The notes beneath the pieces are model-generated. The model saw nothing but the letters and a program-made list of their open reading frames with translations, was not told the origin of the DNA and searched no databases. DNA of 64,000 bases from Mesorhizobium sp. INR15 (GTDB taxonomy: Bacteria; Pseudomonadota; Alphaproteobacteria; Rhizobiales; Rhizobiaceae): positions 6,210,001 to 6,274,000 of the forward strand of contig NZ_CP045496.1 of NCBI RefSeq assembly GCF_015500075.1, given 5' to 3'. Shown here piece after piece: positions 16,502-26,040 of the stretch (positions are counted from its first letter, which is position 1; every line of letters starts with the position of its first letter). The translations under genes and the position numbers were made by a program.

Positions 16502-17872
16502 GTGATCAGTTTTTCAAAGTTTGCCGGCAGCCTGACCTACGATGCCATTCCTGAAGAGGTCCGCGCCATCCTGAGGCGCAGCTTCGCCGATACGCTGTGC
16601 GTGGCGGCGGTGGGCTCGACCACAGAAATCTCGTCGATCACCAAAGAGATCGCCGATCGGCTGTGGCGTTCGTCGCCCGAGGCAGGTGCTGCGCGCATGA
16701 TCTTCGATGGGCGGCCGGTCAGCCCGGCAGGAGCCGCCTTTGCCGGTGCCTTCACCGTCGATTCCATCGATGGACATGACACCACCAGCGCGTGCAAGGG
16801 CCACGCCGGCTCAGCGGTGTTTCCGGCACTGCTGGCCGTTGCGGATTCGCTCAAGGCATCGGGCGCCGTACTCTCCGGCGAGGACTTCATGGTGGCCCTG
16901 GCCGTCGCCTATGAGATTTCCTATCGCGCCGGGCTGACGCTGCACGGCACCGTATCCGACTATCACACCTCAGGAGCTTGGACCGCGGTCGGCGTGGCAG
17001 CCGGCGTGTCTCGCCTGCTGGGGCTCAGCCAGGAACAGACCCGCCATGCCGCGGGCATTGCCGAATACCATGGCCCGCGCAGCCAGATGATGCGCTGCAT
17101 CGACTTCCCGACCATGCTGCGCGACGGCGTCGGCTGGGGTGCGCCATCGGGCGTCATGGCGGCCTATATGGCTGAACTCGGCTTCACCGGTGCCCCCGCG
17201 ATCACAGCTGAGGGGGAAGCCGCCAAGCCCTGGTGGCGCGACCTCGGACAGGCCTGGCGTGTGGCTGAAGACACTTCGTACAAACCCTATCCGGTGTGCC
17301 GCTGGGCGCATCCATCGATCGATGCCGCGCGCGACCTGATGCGCGACAACGGGCTTTCCAGCAAGGATGTCGCGCGTGTCCGCATCCAGACCTTCCACTA
17401 TGCCGTCCGGCTTGCCGGCCACAATCCCCGGACGCTGGACGAGATGACCTATTCGATCGCCTTCCCGGTAGCGACGATGATCGTGCGCGGCAGAATAGGG
17501 CCGCAAGAGCTTTTGCCCGGAGTACTGCAGGACGAGGAAATTCGCCGCATTTCCAACGCCACGGAACTGGTCGAAACCGAGCACTACACCCGCATCAGCG
17601 TGGGCAAGCGCTGGGCCGATGTAACGCTCTACCTCAGGGATGGCCGCGAGATCATGTCTGAGCCGCGCACGCCGAAAGGCGACCTCGACAATCCCATGAG
17701 CGCGGAAGAATTCCATAGCAAGTATGCCAACTTTACCGATGGTCTGATCGGCAAGGACCGTGCGGATGACATGGAGGCGATGGCACTGTCATTCGACGAT
17801 CTGGACAGCAAACTACTCGGCTCTCTGATCGACCTGATCGTTGCGCCGCTCGACATTGGCGACCGCCGGTGA
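16502..17872 (+). CDS. MmgE/PrpD family protein
   Basis: This 456-residue protein is of normal length for the MmgE/PrpD (2-methylcitrate dehydratase, cis-aconitate decarboxylase, iminodisuccinate-related) superfamily. Typical segments are AFTVDSIDGHDTT near residue 80, GHAGSAVFPALLA near 100, DYHTSGAW near 157, KPYPVCRWAHPSIDA near 260, and a C-terminal KGDLDNPMSAEEFHSKY. The start is GTG with a GAGAGGAT site. It is separated from the TPP enzyme by 19 bp and is probably co-transcribed. Members catalyse dehydration or decarboxylation of small carboxylic acids; which one applies here cannot be told from sequence. Confidence 0.85.
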   Translation: MISFSKFAGSLTYDAIPEEVRAILRRSFADTLCVAAVGSTTEISSITKEIADRLWRSSPEAGAARMIFDGRPVSPAGAAFAGAFTVDSIDGHDTTSACKGHAGSAVFPALLAVADSLKASGAVLSGEDFMVALAVAYEISYRAGLTLHGTVSDYHTSGAWTAVGVAAGVSRLLGLSQEQTRHAAGIAEYHGPRSQMMRCIDFPTMLRDGVGWGAPSGVMAAYMAELGFTGAPAITAEGEAAKPWWRDLGQAWRVAEDTSYKPYPVCRWAHPSIDAARDLMRDNGLSSKDVARVRIQTFHYAVRLAGHNPRTLDEMTYSIAFPVATMIVRGRIGPQELLPGVLQDEEIRRISNATELVETEHYTRISVGKRWADVTLYLRDGREIMSEPRTPKGDLDNPMSAEEFHSKYANFTDGLIGKDRADDMEAMALSFDDLDSKLLGSLIDLIVAPLDIGDRR

Positions 17873-18025
17873 CCTGCGTGGCCTCAATCCACGTGCCACC
17901 GGAATTATTCTCATATCACGCTGAATGCTTTTCGATCCCATCGCGCCGGCCAACCTTTACGATGAGCCGTGAGAGCCGCTGAAATCAACAGCGCGTGAGG
18001 GAACGGAAACCAGTGGGAGAAATCA

Positions 18026-19678
18026 ATGAAGACGTTCAAGGACAATGGCGATCGCATTTCTGATTTTGTGACGACGATGGCCGAGAGCGCCAGGTCAGGC
18101 GCGGTCGACCGTCGCGAGTTCCTGGCGATTGCCAGCACTTTCGGCGCCACGACCGTCGCCGCCTACGCAATGCTTGGCCTCGCTGCACCGACGGTTGCGC
18201 GGGCCGATGAGCCGAAAAAGGGCGGCGTGCTGAAAGTCGCCACCAGCGTCAAGGAGCAGAAGGACCCCAGGACCTATGACTGGTCCGAAATGGCTAATGT
18301 CGCACGCCAGACGCTTGAACCGCTGGTCAAATACACCAACGAATTCACCTTCAAGCCGATCCTGCTTGAAAGCTGGGAGATCAATGACGACGCGACCGAA
18401 TACACGCTGAAGGTTCGCAAAGGCGTCAAGTGGAACAACGGCGACGACTTCAACGCCCATGACGTGGTCTTCAACCTGACACGCTGGTGCGACAAGGCTG
18501 CCGCGGGCAATTCGATGGCGGCGCGCATGGGCGCGCTCATCGATGCCAAGACCGGCAAGCCGCGCGACGGCGCCATCACAAAGGTCGATGCCTATACCAT
18601 CAAGCTCAAGCTGCCGGAGTCCGACATCTCGATCATTGCCGGCTTCTCCGACTATCCGGCACTGATCGTGCATCGCGACTACGAAAAGATGGGGAGCAAT
18701 TTCATCGCCCATCCGATCGGCACCGGGCCGTTCGAGCTGGTGTCCTATGATGTCGGCTCGAAAGTCGTGCTGAAGCGCCGGGTGAACGGCAAATGGTGGG
18801 GCGGCGAAGCTCACCTCGACGGCATCGAATTCATCGACTACGGCACGGATTCGAACGCCATGATCAGCGCTTTCGAATCCGGTGAGGTCAACACCAACTA
18901 CGAGACCACCGCCGACTATGTCGACATTCTCGACAAGATGGGGATGGTCAAGCACGAGGTGGTGACGGCCAACACCATCGTGGCGCGTACCAATGTCGGC
19001 CACAAACCTTATGACGACCAGCGCGTACGCCAGGCCATCCAGATGGCAGTCGACAATGCCGTAGTGCTCAAGCTCGGCTATGGCGATGCTGGCATCGTTG
19101 GCGAGAACCACCATGTCTGCAAGATCCATCCGGAATATGCAGAACTGCCGAAGGTCAGCCGCGATACAGCCAAGGCCAAGGCGCTGATGACGGAAGCCGG
19201 GCAGATGGGGTTCGAACATGAACTGATCGGCCTTGACCAGGACTGGCACAAGAACACCGCCGATTCGATCGCCGCGCAGCTTCGCGAGGCCGGCTTCAAG
19301 GTCAAGCGCACGGTGCTGCCCGGTTCGACGTTCTGGAACGACTGGACGAAATACCCGTTCTCGATGACCAACTGGAACATGCGGCCGTTGGGCGTGCAGG
19401 TCATCGCGCTTGCCTATCGCACAGGCGAATCGTGGAACGAGTCCGCCTATTCCAACAAGGAACTCGACGAGAAGATCGGCAAGGCGCTGACCGTTGCCGA
19501 TGTCGACAAGCGACGCGAACTGATGGTCGACATCGAGACAATCCTGCAGAGCTCGGGCATCATCATCCAGCCCTACTGGCGCAAGATCTTCAACCACTCG
19601 ACCAAGTCGGTGAAGAACTACGGCATCCACCCGACCTTCGAGCAGAACTTCGAGAATGTCTGGCTCGACAATGCATAG
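18026..19678 (+). CDS. Tat-exported ABC transporter solute-binding protein, family 5 (DppA/OppA type)
   Basis: The protein has 550 residues. Near residue 30 the twin-arginine motif DRREFLA is followed by a hydrophobic stretch ending AAPTVARA, so export by Tat is likely. The mature part shows the family 5 pattern: VARQTLEPLV, WNNGDDFNAHDVVFNLTRW, GTGPFEL and VRQAIQMAVD. The family binds peptides, nickel or other solutes for ABC import. No permease or ATPase genes follow; downstream are a truncated glycosyltransferase and an IS91 element, so the rest of the transporter operon may have been lost. In this context the ligand may be the N-methylated compound, which is an inference. Confidence 0.85.
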   Translation: MKTFKDNGDRISDFVTTMAESARSGAVDRREFLAIASTFGATTVAAYAMLGLAAPTVARADEPKKGGVLKVATSVKEQKDPRTYDWSEMANVARQTLEPLVKYTNEFTFKPILLESWEINDDATEYTLKVRKGVKWNNGDDFNAHDVVFNLTRWCDKAAAGNSMAARMGALIDAKTGKPRDGAITKVDAYTIKLKLPESDISIIAGFSDYPALIVHRDYEKMGSNFIAHPIGTGPFELVSYDVGSKVVLKRRVNGKWWGGEAHLDGIEFIDYGTDSNAMISAFESGEVNTNYETTADYVDILDKMGMVKHEVVTANTIVARTNVGHKPYDDQRVRQAIQMAVDNAVVLKLGYGDAGIVGENHHVCKIHPEYAELPKVSRDTAKAKALMTEAGQMGFEHELIGLDQDWHKNTADSIAAQLREAGFKVKRTVLPGSTFWNDWTKYPFSMTNWNMRPLGVQVIALAYRTGESWNESAYSNKELDEKIGKALTVADVDKRRELMVDIETILQSSGIIIQPYWRKIFNHSTKSVKNYGIHPTFEQNFENVWLDNA

Positions 19679-19836
19679 TGTGAAGAGGTTGGAACGCCCC
19701 CCAATATTGTAACCGCGACCTCGGCCAAGTCGTTTTGAAACAAAGCCAGTGTGCGGCGGGTCCGACCACTGGCGGAAGATGTGACCCGAGGGTTAGGAGA
19801 TCATGCGCGGAACGCGTATATGCGCGGCCCCGCGAT

Positions 19837-20331
19837 ATGGCCCTCCTCGATGAGTTGGGCGGCATTCATCTCGATCTCGACACGATCACTGTCGCGTCGT
19901 TCGATCCGCTGCTGGACTGTCCCTTCGCGATCGGGGTGCAGGGGCTAAGCCGCATCGACGGACTATGCAATGCGGTCATGGTCGCGAAGCCCAAAAGGGC
20001 TTTTGTCCAAAACTGGCTCGATTCCTATTCCCGCTTCACAGGGCAATGGGATCGCTTCTCCGTTCGTCTGCCCTATGTCATGTGGCGCAGTGGCCGATGG
20101 GACGTCCATGTCGAGCCATTTGACAGTTTTCATTGGCCAACCTGGCGGTCTGGCGGATTGATTGCCTTGTTCGAGAGGGATTTCGTTTTTCCGAACGCTC
20201 GATGTCATCATCTCTGGGAGTCACAGTCTTACCCGCGCTATTTTTCAGGCAAGACCGACGAGCAAATCGTTGCGGAAATCGACAATGGAAATTCGACATT
20301 CAGTCGCCTGGCAAAGCCATATGTCAGTTGA
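19837..20331 (+). pseudogene. N-terminally truncated glycosyltransferase (DXD sugar-binding, GT32-like)
   Basis: The frame contains DELGGIHLDLDTITVASFDP, which matches the GGxYxDxD nucleotide-sugar/metal motif of Gly_transf_sug (GT32-like) enzymes, then AKPKRAFVQNWLDSY and a conserved-looking C-terminus. In intact proteins this motif is preceded by roughly 80-100 residues of donor-binding domain; here the upstream frame is unrelated sequence joined to the tail of the solute-binding gene. About 165 residues remain. It is probably the product of a deletion linked to the neighbouring IS91 element. Expression of a short product cannot be excluded. Confidence 0.6.
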
Positions 20332-20665
20332 GAAGGCAAATAGCGGGTTTTAGAGAATGAGGGGCTTGGCTGCCCCATTGAGCAGCTGATTGCGCTATCC
20401 GCCATCGAACGGTACCCATTTCGGCGCAATCGCGGCCTCCAGCGCAGTCGCCCGAGATGTCTGCTTTTGGGCAATTGGAAAATTGCGCTCAGCGACTGAT
20501 ATTGAGCGCAAAGCCGACCGGCGGCCTTTGGGCCGTTGAACGAACCCGCTGCGCGGGAGGGCGCCTGCGGTTGAGGTAGGGGTGATGGGCCGGCCGTCGC
20601 GCTCGCGTTGAGCGTCGTCCAGCAACGGCAGAAGATGACGGGCTTCTTCAACAAGGAGCCCGACC

Positions 20666-21574
20666 ATGCCCCATCCCCTTCTCGATGCACCCATCAGCCC
20701 GCTGCGCCAGCGGCTGATCGACGACATGAACATGCGGCGTTTCTCACGCGAGACGCAGCGCAACTATCTCCGCGATATCGGACGCCTGGCGACATTCCTT
20801 GGGCGTTCGCCAAACACGGCGACAGCCGACGACCTACGTCGGTTCCAGATCGAGCAGCAGGAAGACGGCGTTCCCGTGCCGACGATGAACAGCATCGTGT
20901 CGGCGCTGCGCTTCTTCTTCACCCAAACGCTCGACCGCCCGGACCTGGCGCGCCGGCTCGTCCGGCTGTCGCATCCGCGCAACCTGCCCGTGGTGCTCAG
21001 CCGCGACGAGGTGGCCCGGCTGCTCAACGCCACCACGTGTCTCAAGCACCAGGCCGCATTGTCGGTCGCCTATGGTGCGGGCTTGCGCGTCGCGGAGGTG
21101 TCGATGCTGAAGGTCGCCGACGTCGACAGCGAGCGCATGCTGCTGCGCGTCGAGCGCGGCAAGGGCGGGCGGTATCGCAATGCCATGCTCTCTGCCGATC
21201 TACTCACTCTGCTGCGTCAGTGGTGGAAGGTTGGGCGGCAGCAGGGCGTGATGCATCGCGACGGCTGGCTGTTCCCTGGGCAGCACGCGATGAAGCCGAT
21301 CAGCACGCGACAGCTCTATCGCATCGTCGTCGAGGCAGCGCAGGCCGCCGACATCGCCAAGCGGGTCGGGCCGCACACGCTGCGTCACAGCTTCGCGACC
21401 CACCTGCTGGAGGACGGCACCGATATCCGGATCATCCAGGTTCTGCTCGGGCACGCCAAGCTGAACACCACCGCTCTCTACGCCAAGGTCGCGACCCGCA
21501 CGGTGCGTGCCGTGACGAGCCCGCTCGACAAGCTCGGCCTGTTCAAGCCGGAAGAGATCTCACCCGACGGCTGA
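20666..21574 (+). CDS. Tyrosine recombinase of an IS91-type element
   Basis: This 302-residue protein has an N-terminal SAM-like core-binding domain (LRQRLIDDMNMRRFSRETQR and following) and a catalytic domain with the tyrosine recombinase residues: Arg in GAGLRVAEV near residue 145, HTLRHSFATHLLEDG near 232, and GHAKLNTTALYAKV near 263 with the nucleophilic tyrosine. All catalytic residues appear intact. The gene ends 3 bp before the IS91 transposase, the arrangement found in IS91 relatives that carry an accessory recombinase. Its likely role is resolution or integration of the element. Confidence 0.88.
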   Translation: MPHPLLDAPISPLRQRLIDDMNMRRFSRETQRNYLRDIGRLATFLGRSPNTATADDLRRFQIEQQEDGVPVPTMNSIVSALRFFFTQTLDRPDLARRLVRLSHPRNLPVVLSRDEVARLLNATTCLKHQAALSVAYGAGLRVAEVSMLKVADVDSERMLLRVERGKGGRYRNAMLSADLLTLLRQWWKVGRQQGVMHRDGWLFPGQHAMKPISTRQLYRIVVEAAQAADIAKRVGPHTLRHSFATHLLEDGTDIRIIQVLLGHAKLNTTALYAKVATRTVRAVTSPLDKLGLFKPEEISPDG

Positions 21575-21577
21575 GCC

Positions 21578-22771
21578 ATGCGCGCCTCGATCGAGGTCGC
21601 CGACATCTTCCGTGCTGCCGGGCTCGCCTATCGGGTCGCCCATGCCGGCCATCTGAGCCTGCAGCAACTGAAGGTCATGTCGGCAATCGAGCACTGCCGC
21701 ACCGCAGCCCTTGGCGGTCATGTCGAGGCTTGCGAGGACTGTGGCCAATGGCGGATCGCCTACAACTCCTGCCGCAACCGGCACTGCCCGAAGTGCCAGG
21801 GTGCGGCCGCGCGGACATGGCTTGCAGAGCGGGAAGCCGACCTGCTGCCGGTCGGCTACTTCCACGTCGTGTTCACGCTGCCCGCCGAGGTCGCCGACAT
21901 CGCATTCCAGAACAAGTCGGCGGTCTACGACCTGCTGTTCAAGGCGGCGTCGGAGACGATGCTGACGATCGCCGCCGATCCGAAGCATCTCGGCGCACGC
22001 ATCGGCATCACCGCCGTCCTCCACACATGGGGCTCAGCGATGACGCATCATCCGCATGTGCACATGATCGTGCCGGGCGGCGGCATCGCACCGGACGGGG
22101 CACGCTGGATATCATCGCGGCCGGCCTTCCTTCTGCCGGTGCGCGTGCTCGGCAAGCTGTTCCGCCGCCTATTCCTGACCCGGCTGGTCGCGCTGCACGA
22201 CGCTGGCCGGCTCGCCTTCTTCGGCGCAATTGCTCATCTCGCGGAACGGCGGGCATTCCTACGCCACCTGTCGCCGGTCCAGAAGAAGCGCTGGGTGGTC
22301 TACGCCAAGGCGCCCTTCGCCGGTCCGGAAGCGGTGCTCGCCTACCTGTCGCGCTACACGCACCGGGTCGCGATCTCGAACAGCCGCCTCATCCACCTCG
22401 ACGAGAGCGGCGTCACCTTCCGTTACAAGGACTACCGCCGCGACGGCGCCGGTCGCCAGCAGGTCATGGCGCTCGCCACCGACGAGTTCATCCGCCGCTT
22501 CCTGCTCCATGTCCTGCCGCGTGGCTTCCATCGCATCCGGCATTGCGGCTTACTCGCTGGCTCCGCCCGCAGGGCCAGCCTCGCGCTCGCCCGCGAACTC
22601 CTGGACGTCGCCGCGCAGCCCGATGACGACACATCAGACGAACCGGACGACTTCCGCCCGCCATGCCCACGCTGTCGCGGACGCATGATCGTCGTTGAGG
22701 TGTTCGAACGCTGGCGGCAGCCCCGCGGACCGCCGCACGCAACGGCATCGAACCGGGAGAACGGCCCATGA
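21578..22771 (+). CDS. IS91-family HUH transposase
   Basis: This 397-residue rolling-circle transposase has an N-terminal zinc-binding segment with CEDCGQW and CRNRHCPKCQG near residues 48-70. The HUH motif HPHVHMIVPGGG is near 156 and the catalytic tyrosine lies in YLSRYTHRVAIS near 258. A second cysteine cluster near the C-terminus (CPRCRGRM) is unusual in position but typical of this subgroup. No frameshift or stop interrupts it, so the element may still be active. It is translated right after the recombinase gene. Confidence 0.9.
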   Translation: MRASIEVADIFRAAGLAYRVAHAGHLSLQQLKVMSAIEHCRTAALGGHVEACEDCGQWRIAYNSCRNRHCPKCQGAAARTWLAEREADLLPVGYFHVVFTLPAEVADIAFQNKSAVYDLLFKAASETMLTIAADPKHLGARIGITAVLHTWGSAMTHHPHVHMIVPGGGIAPDGARWISSRPAFLLPVRVLGKLFRRLFLTRLVALHDAGRLAFFGAIAHLAERRAFLRHLSPVQKKRWVVYAKAPFAGPEAVLAYLSRYTHRVAISNSRLIHLDESGVTFRYKDYRRDGAGRQQVMALATDEFIRRFLLHVLPRGFHRIRHCGLLAGSARRASLALARELLDVAAQPDDDTSDEPDDFRPPCPRCRGRMIVVEVFERWRQPRGPPHATASNRENGP

Positions 22772-23250
22772 TCCGGCATGGCATGGTAGAGCCTTCAGCC
22801 GCAGGCGCGTCCCCTCCGGCAACGGATCCACGCGTGCCCATGGTGACTACTGACGCCGAAAGGCGCGCGTCCGGACCAGCGCCGAGCCCGCAACATCGCG
22901 CGGAAGCGCACCAAAGCGGCCTGTCCGTATCAATCGCGGCGCTTCCCGGCGACGATCGCGCCATCGCCGACATCAGCCGCAAATCGAAATCCCCATAGCC
23001 ATCGACTTGTGGCCCGCGGGTTCCTTCCTCGGGGACTTTCGTACGCCTGCCGGCGCCCGAAACTCTTCACGGAAGCCGATGTTCGGTTCTGGAAAGAACT
23101 GTGAAGAAAGCGGTCGTTCGGCGTCTCTCCCACATCGCAGACCGCAACTTCCGGGCTTTCGCCAGATTCAGATTTCCATATACGCAGAAAGCGCAAGTTC
23201 AACTCTTGACTAGCCAAAGTGCACATCGCGGGTAGCCTGCGGCTGTGCAT
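22772..23250. other. Gene-free flank between the IS91 element and the XRE regulator
   Basis: No gene is supported in these 479 bp. The left part is probably the right end of the IS91 element. The right part, about 23010-23200, has open frames on both strands without recognisable products. The segment runs to the stop codon of the convergent-strand XRE-cupin gene. Confidence 0.5.
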
Positions 23251-23820
23251 CTAGGAGACCACGTTTCTGATGAATCTCACCGTCTGCAAACCCCTGTTCA
23301 GATATGAATAGAGCTGGGCGGAGCTGAAGACCGCGAAGGTGCCGGCGACGTACTCCTTTTCGGCGCCGCTCAGAACCAGTGTGAGAACGCCTTGCGTCAC
23401 GAAGATCATCTCGTGCCAGCCCTCCGGGTCGGGCTCGGCGTCGTAGCGTTCGCTTCCTTCAAGCGACCAGAGCCACATCTGCGTCTCATTCGTCGCCGGA
23501 GCGGTTCCTAGCAGGAACGCTGTGCTGTCGGCTCCGCTCCCACGCCACGTCACTTCGTTGATGTCGGACGACGACCTTCGATCCCGGTCTCTAACGAGAT
23601 CAACGAAGCTGGCGCCCATCGCTGCAGCCAGCTTGTCGAGGCTCGACAGGCTTATATTCGCATCGCCGGCCTCTACCGCGATGATCATCCTGCGACTGAT
23701 ACCGGAAGCCTCGGCGAGTGCGATCTGACTCATTCCGGCTGCCTGCCGCAAGCTGCGGAGGTTGCCGGAAACATGCGCAAGGACATCACCCCGCTCTTGA
23801 CTGTGCAATATATTGCTCAT
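23251..23820 (-). CDS. XRE-family regulator with cupin sensor domain
   Basis: The product has 189 residues. A helix-turn-helix occupies residues 18-72 (LRSLRQAAGMSQIALAEASG, then ISRRMIIAVEAGDANISLSS), and a C-terminal cupin domain spans about 105-185 (EMIFVTQGVLTLVLSG, GTFAVFSSAQLYSYLNRG). This architecture matches small-molecule-sensing repressors and activators of amino acid or polyamine catabolism. It is divergently transcribed from the ornithine cyclodeaminase-family gene with a 119-bp shared promoter region, so that gene and its partner aminotransferase are the likely targets. The ligand is unknown. Confidence 0.88.
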   Translation of the reverse strand: MSNILHSQERGDVLAHVSGNLRSLRQAAGMSQIALAEASGISRRMIIAVEAGDANISLSSLDKLAAAMGASFVDLVRDRDRRSSSDINEVTWRGSGADSTAFLLGTAPATNETQMWLWSLEGSERYDAEPDPEGWHEMIFVTQGVLTLVLSGAEKEYVAGTFAVFSSAQLYSYLNRGLQTVRFIRNVVS

Positions 23821-23939
23821 AAAATCCTTCTACTCTCAACGGGCAAGCCCTTCAACAGCGAATTCGACCGCGCATCATCTCCGGCGCGAGTGGTCGATTG
23901 CGTGCGGTTGGCTGCCAGCATGTAAAAGCTAGGTGATTC

Positions 23940-24884
23940 ATGTCGCAACAGCCGATCGTCCTGAACGAAAGCGATATCGCTGCCCTCCTGCCGCGCCTGG
24001 ACATCCGGTCTGCCCTGGAGCGCATGTTCCGCTCACTCGCAGAGGGCGCCGCTGTGCAGCCGCCACAGATGCTCAGCCTCTTTCCGCACCACGCTGGGGA
24101 CTTCATCACGTACCAGGGCGTCCTCGCCAACGAGAAGGTCTTCGGCGCGAAACTGTCTCCATACATTCCCGCAGACGGCAAGGCGCTGGTCACAGCGTGG
24201 ACGCTGCTGATGTCGACGCAGACCGGCATGCCGGTCCTCCTTTGCGATTCGAAAAAGCTCACCACGGAGAGGACGGCCGCCACCTCGATCATCGCCGCGG
24301 ACGTCCTGGCCACCCAACAGGCCTCAGTCTTGACGATCGTCGGTTCCGGCCAGGTTGCCATGGCGCATCTCAGATACGCGGAGACCATAAGAGATTGGAA
24401 GGAAATCAGGATCGCATCGCCGAACATAGGCAACCGTGCCGATATCCCGGCTCGAATTGGAAGCGGATGTTCCGTGACGACATTCTCGGACGCGAACAAG
24501 GCCATCGATGGCGCCGACGTGGTGATGCTCTGCACCTCGTCGGGCAAGCCGGTGATCGATGCCAAGCTTCTGGCAAAAACGGCGGTTGTGACATCCATCA
24601 GCACGAACGTGGCGAACGCCCACGAGGTCGATCCCGCGGCGCTGGCCGGATTCGACGTCTACTGCGACTATCGCGCGACCACTCCGGCATCCGCGGGCGA
24701 GATGAAGCTCGCAACGGCATCCGGCGCGTGGGATCCGAAAGCACTCCGAGGCGATCTACCGGAACTGTTGACAGGCAGGGCCAGGGCGCCGAGCCGCGAA
24801 CGACCCGCCTTCTTCCGCTCAATCGGCCTCGGTCTCGAGGACATCGCAGCTGCCGTCGCACTGCTCGCCATCGCCCGCGCCTGA
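23940..24884 (+). CDS. Ornithine cyclodeaminase / mu-crystallin family protein
   Basis: This 314-residue protein is of typical length. It has an N-terminal substrate domain (RSALERMFRSLAEGAAVQPP), AKLSPYIPADGKAL around residue 75, TTERTAATSIIAADVLA near 105, then a Rossmann segment LTIVGSGQVAMAHLRY near 128. Family members are NAD(P)-dependent: ornithine cyclodeaminase, alanine dehydrogenase, ketimine reductases and opine-pathway enzymes. The start lies 25 bp ahead of the aminotransferase in the same operon. Ornithine itself is only one option; reduction of a cyclic imine formed by the partner aminotransferase is equally plausible. Confidence 0.85.
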   Translation: MSQQPIVLNESDIAALLPRLDIRSALERMFRSLAEGAAVQPPQMLSLFPHHAGDFITYQGVLANEKVFGAKLSPYIPADGKALVTAWTLLMSTQTGMPVLLCDSKKLTTERTAATSIIAADVLATQQASVLTIVGSGQVAMAHLRYAETIRDWKEIRIASPNIGNRADIPARIGSGCSVTTFSDANKAIDGADVVMLCTSSGKPVIDAKLLAKTAVVTSISTNVANAHEVDPAALAGFDVYCDYRATTPASAGEMKLATASGAWDPKALRGDLPELLTGRARAPSRERPAFFRSIGLGLEDIAAAVALLAIARA

Positions 24885-24909
24885 ACAACAACACGCTGAG
24901 GAAATTGAA

Positions 24910-26040
24910 ATGAAGATTCGGAATTTTGGCGTCGAGATCTGGATGAATCACTACGAGACGAAGTGCGAACTCAATCTGGCGGAGACCTGCGTCGAGTCGC
25001 TGACGGTGGCCGAGCTTCTCGATATGGCGGGCAAGACCGATATCGCACAGGAGCTCCTGCCGCTGAAGCTCACCTACGGCGCGATCGAAGGGAGTGTGCG
25101 GCTTCGCAGGCTCGTCGCCGGCCTTTATGAGCGGCAGCGGATGGAGAATGTCGTCATCACCCACGGGGCCATCGGTGCGAACGCCCTGGTCTATCAGACC
25201 CTGGTGGATCCGGGCGACCGCGTCATCTCCGTGCTCCCGACGTATCAACAGCACTACTCGATCCCCGAAAGCATCGGTGCGGACACCCGGATCCTGAAGT
25301 TGACGGAAAAGACCGGCTTCCTCCCCGATCTCGCGGAACTGAAGTCTCTGGCGACGCCCGGAACGAAGCTCATCGCCATCAACAATCCGAACAATCCGAC
25401 GGGTTCGCTGATGGACCGGCAATACCTCGAGCGCATCGTCGAGATTGCTCGTGCTTGCGACGCGTGGATTCTATGCGACGAGGTCTACCGCGGAACCGAC
25501 CAGGACGGCGATGGCATAACGGCGTCGATCGCGGACCTGTACGAAAAGGGGATCAGCACGGGCAGCATGTCGAAGACCTACTCGCTCGCGGGTCTCCGGC
25601 TGGGCTGGATCGCCGGTCCGCAGGGCCTGATCCACGCCGCCTCCATCCATCGCGACTACAACACGATCAGCGTAGGCATGCTTGATGACCACTTCGCCGC
25701 GATCGCGCTGGAGAACCGGGACAAGATCCTTGAGCGCAGCCATCGCATCACACGCACCAACCTCGCCATCCTTTCCGAATGGGTGGACGCCGAGCCCTTG
25801 ATCTCCTGGGTCAAGCCGCGCTCGGGAACCACCGCGCTGCTCAAATACGACCTGCCGATCTCGTCTGAAGAATTCTGCATCGGGCTTCTCGAAAAGACGG
25901 GCGTCATGTTCACCCCGGGCAGCGCCATGGACATGGAGGGCTATCTGCGCATCGGCTACACCAACGGCGAGGACGTTCTCCGGGAGGGTCTCAAGCGCGT
26001 CTCGCGGTTCCTGAAGGAAAGCGTCATCTCGGCTGCTTGA
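24910..26040 (+). CDS. Class I/II PLP-dependent aminotransferase
   Basis: This 376-residue fold-type I PLP enzyme shows LTYGAIEGSVRLRRLVAGLY near residue 57, INNPNNPTGS near 157, DEVYRG near 196, and STGSMSKTYSLAGLRLGWI near 218, where the lysine should bind PLP. The C-terminal carboxylate-binding arginine lies in YLRIGYTNG. The N-terminus is short and lacks the usual first helix. It follows the ornithine cyclodeaminase-family gene by 25 bp with a GAGGAAATTGAA leader. A second aminotransferase converges on it from the other strand with a similar N-terminal layout (NLAETCVESL versus NLSESSIRDR), suggesting related substrates. Confidence 0.85.
   Translation: MKIRNFGVEIWMNHYETKCELNLAETCVESLTVAELLDMAGKTDIAQELLPLKLTYGAIEGSVRLRRLVAGLYERQRMENVVITHGAIGANALVYQTLVDPGDRVISVLPTYQQHYSIPESIGADTRILKLTEKTGFLPDLAELKSLATPGTKLIAINNPNNPTGSLMDRQYLERIVEIARACDAWILCDEVYRGTDQDGDGITASIADLYEKGISTGSMSKTYSLAGLRLGWIAGPQGLIHAASIHRDYNTISVGMLDDHFAAIALENRDKILERSHRITRTNLAILSEWVDAEPLISWVKPRSGTTALLKYDLPISSEEFCIGLLEKTGVMFTPGSAMDMEGYLRIGYTNGEDVLREGLKRVSRFLKESVISAA

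Larger units (their letters stand above)
20361..22998 (+). mobile_element. IS91-family element carrying a tyrosine recombinase (boundaries approximate)
   Basis: Two adjacent plus-strand genes, a XerC-like recombinase and an IS91 HUH transposase, form the accessory-recombinase type of IS91 element. The 20332-20665 stretch has no gene and holds a GGGGC-TTGGCT-GCCCC hairpin (20361-20376) and further GC-rich palindromic sequence suitable for an end. The right flank after 22771 is likewise GC-rich and gene-free. IS91 elements lack terminal inverted repeats and make no target duplication, so the exact ends cannot be read from this sequence alone. Confidence 0.7.

Noticed and set aside
20608..22626. 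A 672-residue plus-strand open frame
   Set aside because: It runs out of frame across both IS91-element genes, is arginine-rich and has no family motif; it is a shadow of the recombinase and transposase.
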